DNA of 64,000 nt from Utricularia gibba (taxonomy: Eukaryota; Streptophyta; Magnoliopsida; Lamiales; Lentibulariaceae). Location: the NCBI GenBank assembly GCA_002189035.1, contig NEEC01000012.1, positions 1,922,001-1,986,000 of the forward strand. Reading direction: 5' to 3'. Numbering within the stretch: position 1 is the first letter of the stretch; every line of letters begins with the position of its first letter. Under the pieces are notes generated by a model that saw nothing but the letters and a program-made list of their open reading frames with translations, was not told where the DNA came from and did no database searches. Shown in pieces: positions 20,693 through 33,700 of the stretch. Made by a program: the position numbers and the translations under genes.

Positions 20693-22469
20693 TTAATTAT
20701 TAATTATGTTACATGATAAAATATGTTTTTTTTTAATTCTCATAAAAAATGTCACAAATACCGGCTGATTGTATACATATTGATAAGACCGCTGGGAGTG
20801 CTGTGCGTGCTCCTGGTTAGCAACAGGTTGCCTATTCTGAACTTGCCTCTGCGGATTAGCATAGGTGCCAGCAGGCATACCTTGGCCCATTGAATTCCCA
20901 ATTGCACTAGAAGCCATATTTGCAAGGCTTTGCATGTTCTGAATGTTAGAATTTGGCCCAGGAATATTGGGCATGGTGCCACTCATAGCGGGAAGACCAG
21001 ATGACAAACCAGAAGAATTTGGAACGCCATTCAAAGCAATATCATTATGTAAATTCTGGGATGAAATCTGCAGCCGCGCCTGAGACTGACTGGAAACCAT
21101 CAGAAGTTGAAGTTGTTGGACCTGATTTTGTATTTGGGACTGCATGCTTTGAGAAGCTGCGTTAAGCATGCAGAGAGATTGAACATATGGTGACACAATA
21201 ACTCATATAAAACAGTGCATCATCATAAACACAGTAGCGTACAAGTACTTATTTCAAGATAAAAATAACCAGAGACGAAATCCTGGCAGCATTAACAGTA
21301 TAAAACAATTCATATTGTGCAGATAATAATCATGTAAGCAATACCAAGACATATTAGCAGACTACTGCTCGCTCCAAACAATCAAAAATAATAAAAAAAA
21401 AGATGATATTCGTCTGTGTTATGACTCTAATCAGATAACATGATAGAAACAACTTTTAGACAGGGCTCCGTATATTTCCTGTAAGATGAATGATTTGTAA
21501 TCCCTTTTCGGATACCAATACCACTTTACTTTATGATTTGGCAAGAAAACTAGAAGCTTTCCCAGAACTAGATTTTCAAATGGTCTTTAGACAGCATTCT
21601 AGCGATGCATGGAATCAGCTATGGAAAAAGTCTTTAAATCTGGCAAGTTATCAACCGCTCCAGTCAGGAAATCAATCCCCCCATAACTTGAAGCAGACAC
21701 TAATATCAAATCCAACTTGGACAATAACACCAGAAGACCCCTTAATCACATTCATTTGCAACAATCAAGAAGAGTTGAAAATTTTTCGGAGTATGCCATT
21801 GGATCCATAGGTATGCGATACACAAGTTGCCGGAATGGGTAGGTATATCGGCTCATCAATGATGAAAAGTTGAGGCTCATTATAAAGGGGATGGTGTGCC
21901 GGTGAGAATATACCGAGCCCAAATGCCACAAGAGCAAGGAGAGTCACCTTCTTAATGGCAACAACAAAAAAAAAAGAACTCTTTTCATATACTTCAGCGA
22001 TATTCTGTACCTGGGTCCTGCGAATTACTTCCACCACCAGGCTGCATAGAATCCGGATTCTGAGACTTTGTCTCCATAGTAAACATCTTCATAGATATTT
22101 TTCTTAGATAATCTGACTGTATGTCCAATTAAAAGACAACAGGAACGGTCATTATACATGTAACGCTCAGCGTGTACGCAGGAGGAAACAGGGGAAATTT
22201 CATTTAAACCTGGCTTGTTGCTGCGATGTATATCTTCTCCTCAAACCTGGCAGCGATTTTTTTGAGTTCTTGCAATCCCTCTGGTCCAGAATAAGGAAGA
22301 TGCCTCTTCAGCGTCTCCATTCTGCAATCGAAAGCATCATAATTGATACTTATCTCAAAGTCTTAAAAGACACTCTCCACCTAAACTTAAAACCTAATTC
22401 TTACATTTCATTCACAATTCTCTGCCTAGAATCTTGTTGCAGCTGACCCCTCCAATCACCGCCTTCCAT
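20693..22469 (-). CDS. Truncated MED15-like protein, KIX domain
   Basis: Four exons fit in frame: 22405-22469, 22210-22321, 22011-22116 and 20693-21156, giving about 248 residues. The first three encode the KIX domain of Mediator tail subunit 15 (GDWRGQLQQDSRQRIVNEI, METLKRHLPYSGPEGLQEL, SDYLRKISMKMFTMETKSQ), which binds activators. Exon 4 gives the Gln/Asn/Ser-rich start of the long middle region, ending at YNQPV. Normal plant MED15 has more than 1,000 residues; the rest is absent. The last 20 or so codons come from sequence that also lies upstream of CAPZA copy 2, so the end is a join. The start could lie one exon further upstream, because VVGAEPVANAG precedes the chosen Met in frame. Whether it is expressed is unknown. 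Confidence 0.78.
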
Positions 22470-24054
22470 TCCCGCGTTTGCCACCGGCTCAGCACCCACG
22501 ACCTGACCAGGAATTTGAACATGGGCATGCGTTCCTCAAATCGTTAAAAAAAAAAAAAAAACAACGCACAAAACCTTACAAAAAGAAGATGATGCACTGA
22601 AACTTTTCCGCTTCCAAAGTCAACTTTACGACGAAGAAAGAAAAAACAAGGTAACTACAATCAAGTTGGAAACGAAACAAAGGGATCAGGAATTTTGACC
22701 TAACGGATTGATTGGATGCTTGTTTAGACAGCAGCCGTCACGAAAATATAGCGATTAAATTGTTAATTATTCTCTCTAATATTAATTGTATTTAATTTTT
22801 CATTTTTTTAAATTCAGTGCAAAAGTATTATTTCATATATAATATCAAATGATATATACAATTAAATATTTATTTTCATCCTTAAAAATGATCCACACCA
22901 GACACACAACAATTTTAAAAGTAAAAATATATATTAAATATATAATAGTATTGAATATAATGAATTATATTCAAATATTTTTTAAATTAAAAAATTAAAT
23001 CTAATTTTTTTCCTATAATCAAGTATGTCGAATTAAAAATGATATGGTCAAATGAGATTATATTAATGTTTGATATTATACAAAAACTTAGAATATAATC
23101 TACCCAACTTATTTCATAATTTTTACTTAATTTATAAATATAATTTATTAAATGAGTAGAATCTAAATAAGTAGTTGTTGTGTGCATAACATTTGAAAAA
23201 ATTGATGACTTATTTTGATAAGTAGGCAAAGGTAACTTATAAAATAAGTTGGATTTTGAGTAGAAATATAAAGAAATTTAAAATAAGTAAAAATTAAATG
23301 AAAGTTTGAATAGAAATTATAAATAATTAAAAATTGGAATAATCTATAATAATTAATTTTAAAGAAAATATTTTTTTAAATCATGATATTTGATTTATGT
23401 TTATTTTACAGTTAAATACTTTATATTATGTAAAATCTTAACAAAAAATTTACAAATAAATTCATTCTATAGCATTACAACCCAAAACTCATAAGAACTA
23501 ACTATTACGATTATCATTCGCACTCACTTCTTTTTTTTGATTTAATAATTATGTATTTTTTTCAAAAAAATTTCTATAATTTTTAATAATTGTGCTGAAC
23601 CATAATTATTGAATCAAATATAATTTAAAAATTTTTATGATTTATTTGAAAAAAACACATAATTATTGAATAAAAAAAAAGAAAGAAGCTCAAATGATAA
23701 TTGTGATTATTAATTTTGACAAATTTTTTATCAGAATACCCATAAAATGAGTTTATTGATAAAATTATTTTATATAATCTAAAGTGTTCAACTATAAAAT
23801 AAAAAAATTCAAACATTGTAATTTAAAAAATAATTTTTCTTTATTTTTAATATATATTTTAAATTACAAGACAAAAAATAAATCGTACATATTATATTCT
23901 TAGATTAATAATATTAAAAAAATTGATATTTCTCTATTTGATTAATTAATGCATTAAAAATGATATGATGTAATTTTATTTTTTTAAAAATAAGTAGTAA
24001 TAAATAAAATGGACTCCCCCGTTCTTCCATCAGGTTCACTAGTTTGGTCGTCCA
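22470..24054. other. AT-rich spacer with a fold-back MITE
   Basis: 22470-22740 is upstream sequence of the MED15-like gene. 22740-23340 is AT-rich and non-coding. The MITE lies at 23358-23845. 23850-24050 is AT-rich and borders the 3' end of the PurH pseudogene. Confidence 0.55.
23358..23845. mobile_element. Fold-back MITE, family copy 2
   Basis: An imperfect palindrome of about 488 bp that matches the one at 12546-13026. Shared features are AAAGAAAA ends, TTATTTTACAGT, TACTTTA..TTATGTAAAAT and TAATTATGTATT on one arm, and their complements on the other. It is non-coding. Confidence 0.7.
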
Positions 24055-26882
24055 TCAATGCCTGAAGTGCCTTACTTGGGTGAAGACGAGTGCAACTCCG
24101 TACTTGTTGCAGCAGTCCACCGCGTCGGGATCCCTCAGGCTGCCGCCCGGCTCTGCGATCACGCCGACGCCGCTTCGACACGCTTCCTCCACGGCGTCGT
24201 TCCAAGCTGCGACGATGCACCACAACACAAAACTAAGAGGTGATGGAGGATTCCAAGCACGCCTTCTAGAAGGAAAATGTACCGAATGGGAAGAACGCGT
24301 CGCTGGCCAGAGCAGCTCCCGTGATGTTATCCCCTGCCTTCTTCATCGCAATCCTCAAGCTCTCGAGACGGTTCGGCTGGCCGCATCCCATACCGAGCAT
24401 GCAGTTGTTCTGTCCAAAATAAACTTGCTGCAGTGAAAACTAGTGAAGTGTGCAGGAAGTCAGGGGAAATGCAGACCTTGGCTATGACAATGGCGTTGCT
24501 CTTCACATGTTTTACGCAGAGCCATGCGAATTTGGCGTCGTCGAGTTCATTTTCCTGTGGGGATTTCTCTGAGCGGACACTGAACTGGATATCCTCCAGG
24601 CTTAGCTGATCTGCCTCCTGAACCAACCAGCCACCGCTGACTTGCCTCAGTGAAATCTTTCCTCCGGTGCTTTTGGTTGCCTGGAGGATTCTCAAGTTCT
24701 TGGACTTCCCTCGGAGTATTTCGAGGCCCTTTTCGGAGTACTTGGGAGCGATGATGATCTCATAGAACATGCGGGTTTCTCCATCAGTTGGACTCCTGAA
24801 CTCTCTTATGTCTCTGGCTAAATCCTGAGAAGCAAATAGGATGAATACATCGAAAGGCCTGAGGATTTTGCAACGATCAAAGTTACCATATGCCCACGAC
24901 ATGTTCATTCGTAAAAATGAGGAATGCGACATGCATTAACAACAATCCAAGAATCTGTTTGGTGCAACTTCAACTTCAGTTTTAATAAAATTACTTCTAG
25001 AAGTAATTCTCAGACAAAACACACTATTTTTACTTTACATAGAATTGAAACACTGAAATGCTTCTTCAATATAGAGAATCACTTTTTTTAGAGTTATCTT
25101 TTTAAAGATGCATCAAACAGATCTTAAGTTACGAAGTAAAAACTGCATGTTGAGGAGTCAGATGTGTGATACCTCGTCGACTTCAACATTGAAGGCCACG
25201 ATGCCTCCAAAAGCACTAACAGGATCTGCTTTTACAGCCAGTCTGTATGCATCCACAATATTGTCGCGCGACGCCACGCCACTGTCAAGACTGAGTGTTC
25301 GACCAGTCAAAGCTGACCGAGTTGGGTGTTTGAGACACGTTTCAAGACTATCCACTGCACATGTTAATCAGGCATTTCATGTGTTGAACGAGCTTCTGCT
25401 AAACTAGAAGATAATTTTGGAATATTGAAATAATACTGAGTAATAAAGACTACACAGCCGTTGAAAGTGGGCAAGTCAGTGGTTTCGCGGGTTTGTTAGG
25501 CTGTTGAGATCTGAAACTTGGTCTCATTACATGATCTCATTAGATACTGTTTTTATGTGAAGTTTGTTACTTTTGAGTCTATAAAAACTGATGTCCACAA
25601 CTTGTGTTTGTGTTTCCTTCATTGCAATAGACATTGTTCTTCATTTTCTTACTATTTCAATCCAAAACCCTCTTTTTATTGCTGTTTTTTTCTTTGCACG
25701 ATTTCCTGTTAGAGTTCATCCCATTTTTCATCTAACAGCCGCAAGGATTGGTATGCTTCACCACAACACAGGTTGGTTTGCTGAATTCGCATACACAGCT
25801 CCAGGCAGCATCTGCATCTAAGATATTGTTATACGAGAGCTCCTGCATGATGAAAACATTTCATGAGTCACTCATTAGCTGAAGCATGGTAAAAGACACT
25901 GCACTGAGAAACATATTTAGCAGAACCAAAAATGGTTACAAAATGATGCATTATGGGCAGAAACATAACAAGGAACAATAGGCTAAAGGAAAACAACTCA
26001 GGCTCAATGAAATAGGGGATTATCATACCTTTCCATGGTGTTGTACAGCAGAGGCAATGCCACCAGCATTTACCTCTGCTAAAGACTTATCAGCATAAAA
26101 TGCAGCTTTCTGGTGAGGGTTTTCACCATACCGAAGTGAACTAATGAGGGACAAAGGTACTGCCATGGCGGGGGGGAACTTGCCTGTGAAAGATTTTGCA
26201 CATTATACATTTAAATGCAAACTGCTACTCCAAAGTGGTGTATTCTTTTCACATCCATGGGAAACAATACGTTAAATGAACTGGGAATGAAGAAATTGGA
26301 ACTACCTCTTTCAGTACTCTTCCACAACGATTCAGAGACATATGAAGCAACATGCTGAAAAGCCTTCCAAGCAAGCCACCTACGAAACAGCTGGTCGTCC
26401 TGGTTGTTCTTCAAAAATTCTAATAGTGCTGGATAATCATTGCAGTCTACTACAACTAGAACATCCTTATGATTCTGCAGAGAAAAAAGAGACGTTTATC
26501 CACATTAGGAATATCAAGGAATCCGGCCTCAAACATATACACATAACAAAAAGTTACAGAGAAGAGAAAAACATGAAGATAATAACCTCCTCTATAAATG
26601 GAAGTCAGTATTTGATCAGGTTGCATAATGAAACCTCAAGAAGTTATAGTTTTACCCAGTTCTCAAAGAGGAAGTTTACAGGGTCCTTGGCGAAAACCAA
26701 AAAAGTTACTGCTCTGACTACGAAAAACGAAGCATCAGTGTTTGAGCCTCATTTACCTTAGCCGCATGGCAGGTCCACCAATATCGATATTTTCAATCCC
26801 ATCTTCAAAAGATACCCCACAAGAAGCGGAAACTTTATCATAGAAGGGATATAAATTAACTACGACTACATCAAATGTACCT
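24055..26882 (-). pseudogene. 5'-truncated PurH / ATIC pseudogene
   Basis: Exons encode most of bifunctional AICAR transformylase/IMP cyclohydrolase, the last two steps of IMP synthesis. From right to left: [20 protein letters not shown] to GGPAM (about 26770-26880), NHKDVLVVVD (26300-26470), RYGENPHQKAAFYADKSLAEV (about 26033-26190), LDADAAW to KHTNPCG (25740-25845), [18 protein letters not shown] (25160-25290), DLARDIREF to SNAIVIAK (24475-24825), [17 protein letters not shown] (24290-24417) and the C-terminal VGVIAEPGGSLRDPDAVD to the stop at 24055. The first 90 or more residues of the cyclohydrolase domain are missing. A deletion after GGPAM removes conserved residues, and no usable donor follows NPCG. 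A MITE-like insert may lie at 24955-25120. The C-terminal half is well preserved. Confidence 0.87.
24955..25120. mobile_element. Possible MITE in a PurH intron
   Basis: The ends are inverted: CTGTTTGGTGCA on the left and a right end whose complement reads CTGTTTGATGCATC. The 166-bp interior is non-coding. Flanks show no clear target duplication, so the call is weak. Confidence 0.35.
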
Positions 26883-27118
26883 GTAGAAACACAAGTTTAC
26901 ATACAAATGAAGGATTAGAGTAAGTGGCCAAAATATCTAAGAAAAAGACACCCAAACTCTATTTAAGTATATGTAAAAATTTGGTACTAATGTGTGTATG
27001 TGTGTGAGAGAAAGGTCATATTGACCACTTTGGTAGAATTATCAATAAATGAGCTAAATCACCCTCATTCATACAGATCAAAATCAATTGGATCTTTCAG
27101 TGTTAATCAATCGAGTAC

Positions 27119-29127
27119 ATGGTTTTTGGAGTTTGGGCTTCATTCTCTTCTTCTTCTTCAATGGCAAAGATACCTGTAGGAAGAAGACAGGTTCCTTTTT
27201 TGTTCAACTCCCTAAACAAGTCAACTTCACACAGTATGTCAATTACACCGAAGTCGCCCTCGGTTTTAGCCACCAATCTCATTATGTCATACTTTGAGGC
27301 GGGCCTCGTCAGAGACGCACGAGCGTTGTTCGACGAAATGCCTCAAAGAGATGTTATCGCTTGGTCAGCCATGATAAGTGGTTACAATTCGTGTAACTTA
27401 CCGGAATCGGCGTGGATGACATTCTTGCACATGATGCGGGATGCTGCTCGAACGCAGCCCAATGAGTTCACTTTCTCCAGTGTGCTGAAGTCATGTAAGA
27501 GCCTGAATGCTCTTTGTCTTGGGGCGTCTGTTCACGGCCTAACAACTAAGAGTGGTGTGCTTGATAGTAATTATGTGAGTAACTCGCTTATGGATGTTTA
27601 CGGCTCTTGCTGCTATTCCATTGATAGGGCTCTTGCTGTTTTTGATGAAATTGTGTATAAGAATACGGTTTCCTGGACAACCTTGATTGCCAGTTTTACG
27701 CACCTTGGTGATTGCCATGGTGGCCTTCGAATTTTCCAACGAATGTTGAAGGTATGTTAGTACTTTCCATATCTACTGGATCTTCAGTCCCCACCAAGAA
27801 AACCATACTGTTGAACCAGCCATCTTTTGGGATTACTCCTTGTGGCTTTTCCTTTTCAATGGTATTTTGTCAAACCTGATGGTAAATGAGTGATCCTCTG
27901 TTATGCATTTTCCATCAACAGGAAAACGCTGAGATAAATACGTTTAACATTTCAATTGCGATACGAGCTTCTGCATCAACTGGTATAGAAGTCTATGGGC
28001 AGCAGATTCATGCTATAGCACTCAAGCATGGCCTTGTATCCAGCATACCCGTGATGAATTCTATTCTAGACATGTATGCAAGGTGCACTAGTTTGATGGA
28101 AGCAGATCGCTGTTTCGATCAGATGGTGGAACGGGATATAGTCTCTTGTAACACCATGATTGCCAGATATGAGAAACTAGATCCATATAAAGCTTTGTGC
28201 CTATTCTCTAGATTAGAATCCCAAGGCCTCACTCCTAACTGTTTCACATTTACCACAGTTGTAGCTGCAGCAGCTAACATGGCTGCCTTGGGAGTTGGAC
28301 AGCAGGTTCATGGAGGAGCTCTGAGACGAGGTCTTGATCTAGATGTTTGCTTAGGCAATGCTTTGGTCGACATGTATGCGAAATGTGGCAGCATTGTGAA
28401 CTCATGCAGAGTTTTCAACGAAATGCATTCAAAGAATGTTGTCTCTTGGACATCTATTATCAATGGGTATGGGAGCCATGGCCATGGCGTGGAGGCCATA
28501 CAAATGTTTGAGCAGATGATTCAATCTGGAGTCAGGCCTGATCGTATTGTCCTCGTTGCAGTCCTCAATGCCTGTAGTCATGCGGGGCTTGTAGATGAGG
28601 GCCTGCAATATTTCAAATCCATGATCGCTGCTTATGACATTCAACTAGATCAAGAGATTTATGGTTGTCTTGTAGACTTGTTGGGTCGTGCTGGGCGAGT
28701 CAACGAAGCATATCAGGTGATCGAAGCCATGCCATTTATGCCTGATGAATCGGTATGGGGAGCGTTTCTCGGAGCCTGTAAAGCGCACAAGCGTGCTGAG
28801 TTGGGGAAGCTAGCTGCAACCAGAGTGTTGGATTTAAAACCAAGCATTTCAGGAACTTACATGGCAGTGTCAAACATATATGCAGATGATGGGAAGTGGG
28901 AAGACTCTGCAAGGGTAAGAAAACTATTGAGAGGAATTGGAAACAAGAAAGAACCTGGAAAGAGTTGGATAGAGGTAAGCAGCCAAATCATCAGCTTCAT
29001 AGCTGCAGACAGATTGGGTCCTCACATTGAATCTGTTCATGAAACTGTAAACATACTTCGCCTGCATATGGAACCACCCCGACTCAGCCAGGAAGACATA
29101 CAGTTATTGGCATATTATATAAACTAG
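27119..29127 (+). CDS. PLS-class PPR protein, At1g56570 (PGN)-like
   Basis: Two exons, 27119-27751 and 27922-29127, joined in frame by a GT/AG intron, giving 612 residues. PPR proteins bind organelle RNA one base per repeat and act in editing, splicing or stability. The repeats begin around NLIMSYFEAGLVRDARALFDEMP and continue with P, L and S motifs (VSWTTLIASFTHLGD, NALVDMYAKCGSI, VSWTSIINGYGSHGHG). An E-type end follows (MPDESVWGAFLGACKAHK to KEPGKSWIEV). No DYW deaminase domain is present. The N-terminus, rich in Ser and basic residues, fits an organelle transit peptide. Overall it resembles Arabidopsis At1g56570, involved in stress responses and mitochondrial function, as I recall it. The intron is notable because most PPR genes are intronless. 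A decayed paralogue lies at 12252-14160. Confidence 0.92.
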
Positions 29128-29441
29128 AGGGAACTTGAGGATGAATAGGATGGTCGTCAAACTCCATCATGCACAAAGCTACAATCAGAAGAGTTGGATT
29201 TAATTCAGAAAGGGATCCAATAACTTCAACCAGAAAAGATAGATTGATTCAGAGTAGGCAACCTCGGAAATTCAGGTCAGTAAATTGCAACTTGATACAT
29301 TTGCAATGCTTAATTAACTAAAGCCACAAATAACCACATCCTTGTTCTTATTCTCTAAGAGTACAGGTGAAGTAATGAAACTTTGAACACATGCTCCTTA
29401 TTCATAATGGAGAGTTTCAAGGCTGATTTGGGGTTCAAGGG

Positions 29442-29653
29442 CTAAGCCTCCTTCATCCCCATGGCAGCTACGATGTTCAAGTTTTCCAACAGTACTTCGA
29501 CACCCCCTGGTTCTCTTGATCACCAGCATCGACAGGCAATATAGCTTCTCCTCCCCATTGTCGAGCTGAAAGAGGCGTCCTTTGTCGGGAAATAGCCCGC
29601 AATCCAGCCGCCCAGAAATGGATTTTCCGAGTCAGCGGATCATCGATATCTAG
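29442..29653 (-). pseudogene. DUF538 relic (C-terminal fragment)
   Basis: Matches the last 70 or so codons of the intact DUF538 gene at 14628 (blocks DIDDP, KIHF.AAGL, LPVDAGD and a stop after KEA at 29442). The frame is shifted and the 5' two thirds are gone; homology stops near 29655. The 3' flank also matches, showing it is part of the duplicated segment. Confidence 0.85.
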
Positions 29654-30728
29654 ATATTTGGAATCAGAAACCGTGATTCCAACCTATGCGAAATCAATGG
29701 AATTAACAGTTCAAACCGATGATTCATCGGTTTATGTGGTATCAGGCATCCACATGTAGTTAAAGGTGTGTAAAATAGTCTTGAAAAATAAAAATTAATT
29801 CTTAGACACTTATATTAGCCATTATAGATGTCTAAAAATGATTACATACATCTTTAATAGTCATTTTGAAAATGGAAAAAAACATTTAAAAGAACAATCT
29901 GTTTTCAATACATTCATAACAATTTATGTGGATGTTTAGGAAATATTCTACATTTTTTAGAATAGTTTTTAAATATTTTTAACAGGTGTTATAAAAGTTC
30001 GAAAACATTCAATTTCGATTTAGATTTAATTCAACGTATTTAGTTCTGATTTCGATTCAATTTAAAGTTTAAAAATTCAATTTCAAATGGAAATCAAAAT
30101 TGAAATCGACAATGAACTACAGTTTATGAACCAACAGTTCATAGAAACCGTTTGATTCCAAATCGAAACCAATTGGTTCAGAACTGTTGCAACTCTATCT
30201 CAAAGCATCACTAAAAGATGCAATTTTTATGAGAGGGATTGGGTTCTCTTATAATTTTACCAGTTCAAAGATCAATTTGTGAAGCTATGGATGTTCTTTG
30301 TCAATTAGGTAGATTACATGTATTTCTTCTGTTCACCAAATCATATATTACTGCTCGAAATTAACGTAACAATTTCTTCTAATTCGGTCACAATTCTTGA
30401 TATCACATATATTGTTCCTGAAAACCATGTTGCACACAGCGAAAGTTTTCATCTTTTCAAGGTGCCCTGCGAGTTTAGAATGACTAAATCTTTCAGCTTC
30501 GATATGTGTAGCTCCGATATTGTTATATTGGCCTTTTTTTTTCTAAAACTGAGGATGTAGCGTTGGCTTATATGAATCTGCTAGTATAAATTGAAAAGGA
30601 ATTCAACAGTGGCCGCTCTAACTTCTCCTTATATTTTTTTCCTTTTTTAAGCAGCGAACAATGGACGCCGTGCTCAGGCGCATCTGCTAGCGGACTCCTC
30701 AACTGGCAGCCGAGACAAAATAAAAATA
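29654..30728. other. Spacer upstream of the RPAP3-like gene
   Basis: 29660-30200 is rich in AAACCG, GATTCCAA and GGTTC words and in short inverted repeats (AACCGATGATTCATCGGTT), which suggests an old non-autonomous transposon without clear ends. 30200-30600 is unremarkable. The rest is 5' flank and leader of the RPAP3-like gene. Confidence 0.45.
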
Positions 30729-33700
30729 ATGCCCAAAGTCACCTCCAAGAGCTCCCCCGATCAGGATCAGGTGAATTCGCCTTCTTTTGCTCTCGAATGT
30801 CGTTGTGCTTCCTGTATTCTTCTTTTTTCCAACACGGGTTTCTGTTTTCGTGTCTCTGAAAAAGTGTTGCTTGCTCGATTACCAAACTTGAACATACCCA
30901 CGTAAATAGTTGGAGCCAGTAGCCTCCCTAAACGAAAAGAAAAAAAAAAAAAAAGAATGCTGCGATTTTTCATTCCTACCTAAGAAATAGAAGAAAAGTT
31001 TCTGCTTTCTGGTTTCATGGTGATAAGCCGGTATCTTTTTCGAGTTATATCAGGTTAAAGTCGAAAAGTGTATCACGGACACATGCGTTGGTTTTCTTTC
31101 TGGATTTTAGTATTACTATCGTTGGGTTAGCGTGCCATTTAAAGGAGGGATACCCTCGTTTGAAAGAATGCAGGCTGGAAATGAACAATGTAAATGATAC
31201 TTGAAGCCTGCTTTCCACGGCCCCATTAGTTAAATGGATCAATTTGGTGTGGCTCCTGCTTTTTTATGGGATGATTGTTAATTTTGATATTTGTTCCACT
31301 GTCTCCCTTGAACTTATCTGGATTGTTTTTCGTATGCAGGATGTTTTGAATAAATTACAGGATTGGGAAGTGCCATTTGCTGACAAAGAGAAACAAATGA
31401 GGTCAACTGATTTTGGGAAGGACAAGATTGTTAGTTCATTCCCCTCGCTTCGTGATGATTTTTTTGAAAGTAAAAACAATAGGGACAACCTGTTTCCTCT
31501 GTAGTGAATTATCATGTATAATTTGTTATTATTCTCAACTTGATGGAAGAGCTTTTTTTGGAGATTGTTATTATTTTCTCTCTAGAACATTACGTCATGC
31601 TGAAATTGAAGTTTGAAACTCCTTATGATTTATCTTTTTTCTCTGCCTTGGATATTTCGATTTCAGAAAAGTAGGAATGCTGGAAGTCGAGTTTCAGAGA
31701 GCACTCCAAGTGCTGTCAGTCAGTATGGTTATCTGAAGGAATATGAGGCTCTTAGTCAGTTATCAAGTAGAAGTAATTCTCAAGACAACTTTGTTGATGC
31801 GAGTTCTGAGAAGGAGATGGTATGCTTTTGCTCCAATCATTTCTTTGTTCGTGGCTTTCTATGGCATGATTGTGTCTGAGTTTTTGTAATTAAGATCATT
31901 TTATTGGAATTGGTGAATAGGGCAATCAATTTTTTAAGAAGCAGAAATTCAATGAAGCAATTGATTGCTATTCAAGAAGCATAGCACTGTTACCTTCTGC
32001 AGTGGCTTTTGCAAACAGGGCGATGGCATACATCAAAATTAAAAGGTACACATTTTTTATGCTTGGTTAAATTTGAAACTTGTACTGATAGACACTTGCA
32101 ATGTGGCAAAAGATTCCATGAGGCTGAGAATGATTGCACTGAAGCCTTGAACTTAGATGATAGATATATCAAGGCATATTCTAGACGAGCAACAGCAAGG
32201 AAAGAGCTAGGTAAACTCAAAGAAGCAATTGATGGTCAGTATTATTTTCAAAACTTGATTTTTAATTGCTTCTGAATTATTCACTGCTTCTTCTCATTGA
32301 CTGTGGTGGATTTAAAAGCAGATGCTGAATTTGCATTAAAGTTGGAACCGAAAAACCAAGAGCTAAAGAAGCAGTATGAAGAATCAAAAAAGTTACTTGA
32401 GAAGGTCTGAGTTTTACCTAGCGTTGAGAATTAAAATTCTCCTTCTTTTGTGATCAGAAATCAGATGGTGTCTAGTGGATTTGAAACACTACATTTAAGG
32501 TCTGAGCATTATTCCTTTAGTTTTCAACTGCCATTTCTTGGAGTAGTTTTGCCATTATTCTTCCGCATGTGATTGCACATCCGAATGCTTTCACATGAGC
32601 TGAAGTCGTTGTTCATTGAAGTGGAGAACTTGATTTTCTTAGATTTCTGTGGCATGGAAAAGTTATTCCCTGGAAAGTTTTTATGCTGCAATCTCTGTTC
32701 TCTGCCAATGCTTCCTACGTTTCAGGAAATCTTGAAGAAGTTGTCTGGGGCAACTTCTGGTTCCATGGATATATCTTTACAGGGAAAGTCAAAAGCTGAC
32801 AAAAGTAACAGTGAGCAGAAGCTCCCACCTGCCTCTTCCACTTCTTCTGGAAGAGTGACTGAGCTAGGCAATTCTCACGTGGTCTGTCATTCAACTTTTA
32901 TTTTGAAACCTGATACATATCGTATCTCAGCTTCATTTTCCTAATCTGATATTAAACATAAACTAGTTAAAAAACAAGAACAATCTTTCTGCATTTTTCT
33001 TAAAAAGGGGTTGAACTTTTGGAACATGCATCCACTTGAATGATCTAACCTTGCATTATATTTTTTTCTTGGTCCTTGATAATTCGTCATTGTATCTTAC
33101 CTGCAAAAACATTTGACAGGATTATAATAGTAGAACATCTCAGTCCAAGACAAATCTGGAAATGGATGAACACAATATAAGCAGTAATAGATTTAATGCT
33201 GACGCTGGCAAAGAGGGCTCAAAGGTTTGATGATTTTCTACTTACTGTATCTACATCCCAACCCGTGGGTTTATGTGTTCAATTATTCTGAGTGGAATGT
33301 TGAACTGAATTTATAACAAAGTGGGCTAGTCCTGCTTCGTTCTGTATACACCCATAGAAGCCTTTAATGAGGAAGAAGCATTACTATTTTCTTGTATGGT
33401 GTTTCAAGTGCTATTCAGTAGATGCAGGCTCTTATATTGTGTGTTTTTTTTTTCATAATTTTCAGTGGGTGCTCTCCAAGTCTCTAACTGATCTTCCCTC
33501 CCAATTCTAACAGAGGAAACTTGCTGACCAAAAGGAGATATTGAGGGCATCAGTTCAAGAGCTGGCCACCAAAGCAGCTAATGTTGCAAAGGCTGAAGCT
33601 GCAAAAAACATTGTTACGCCAACTTCAGCATATCAATTTGAGCTCTCCTGGCGTGGACTTTCTGGTGATCCGCATTTGCAGGCCCGCTTGTTAAAGGTCA

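Noticed and set aside
21490-21810. 106-residue plus-strand open frame inside the MED15-like intron
   Set aside because: No recognisable family, no clear promoter or splice context; could be a worn insert, but nothing supports a gene.
24044-24436. 130-residue plus-strand open frame
   Set aside because: It is antisense to the conserved C-terminal PurH exons, which explain the base pattern.
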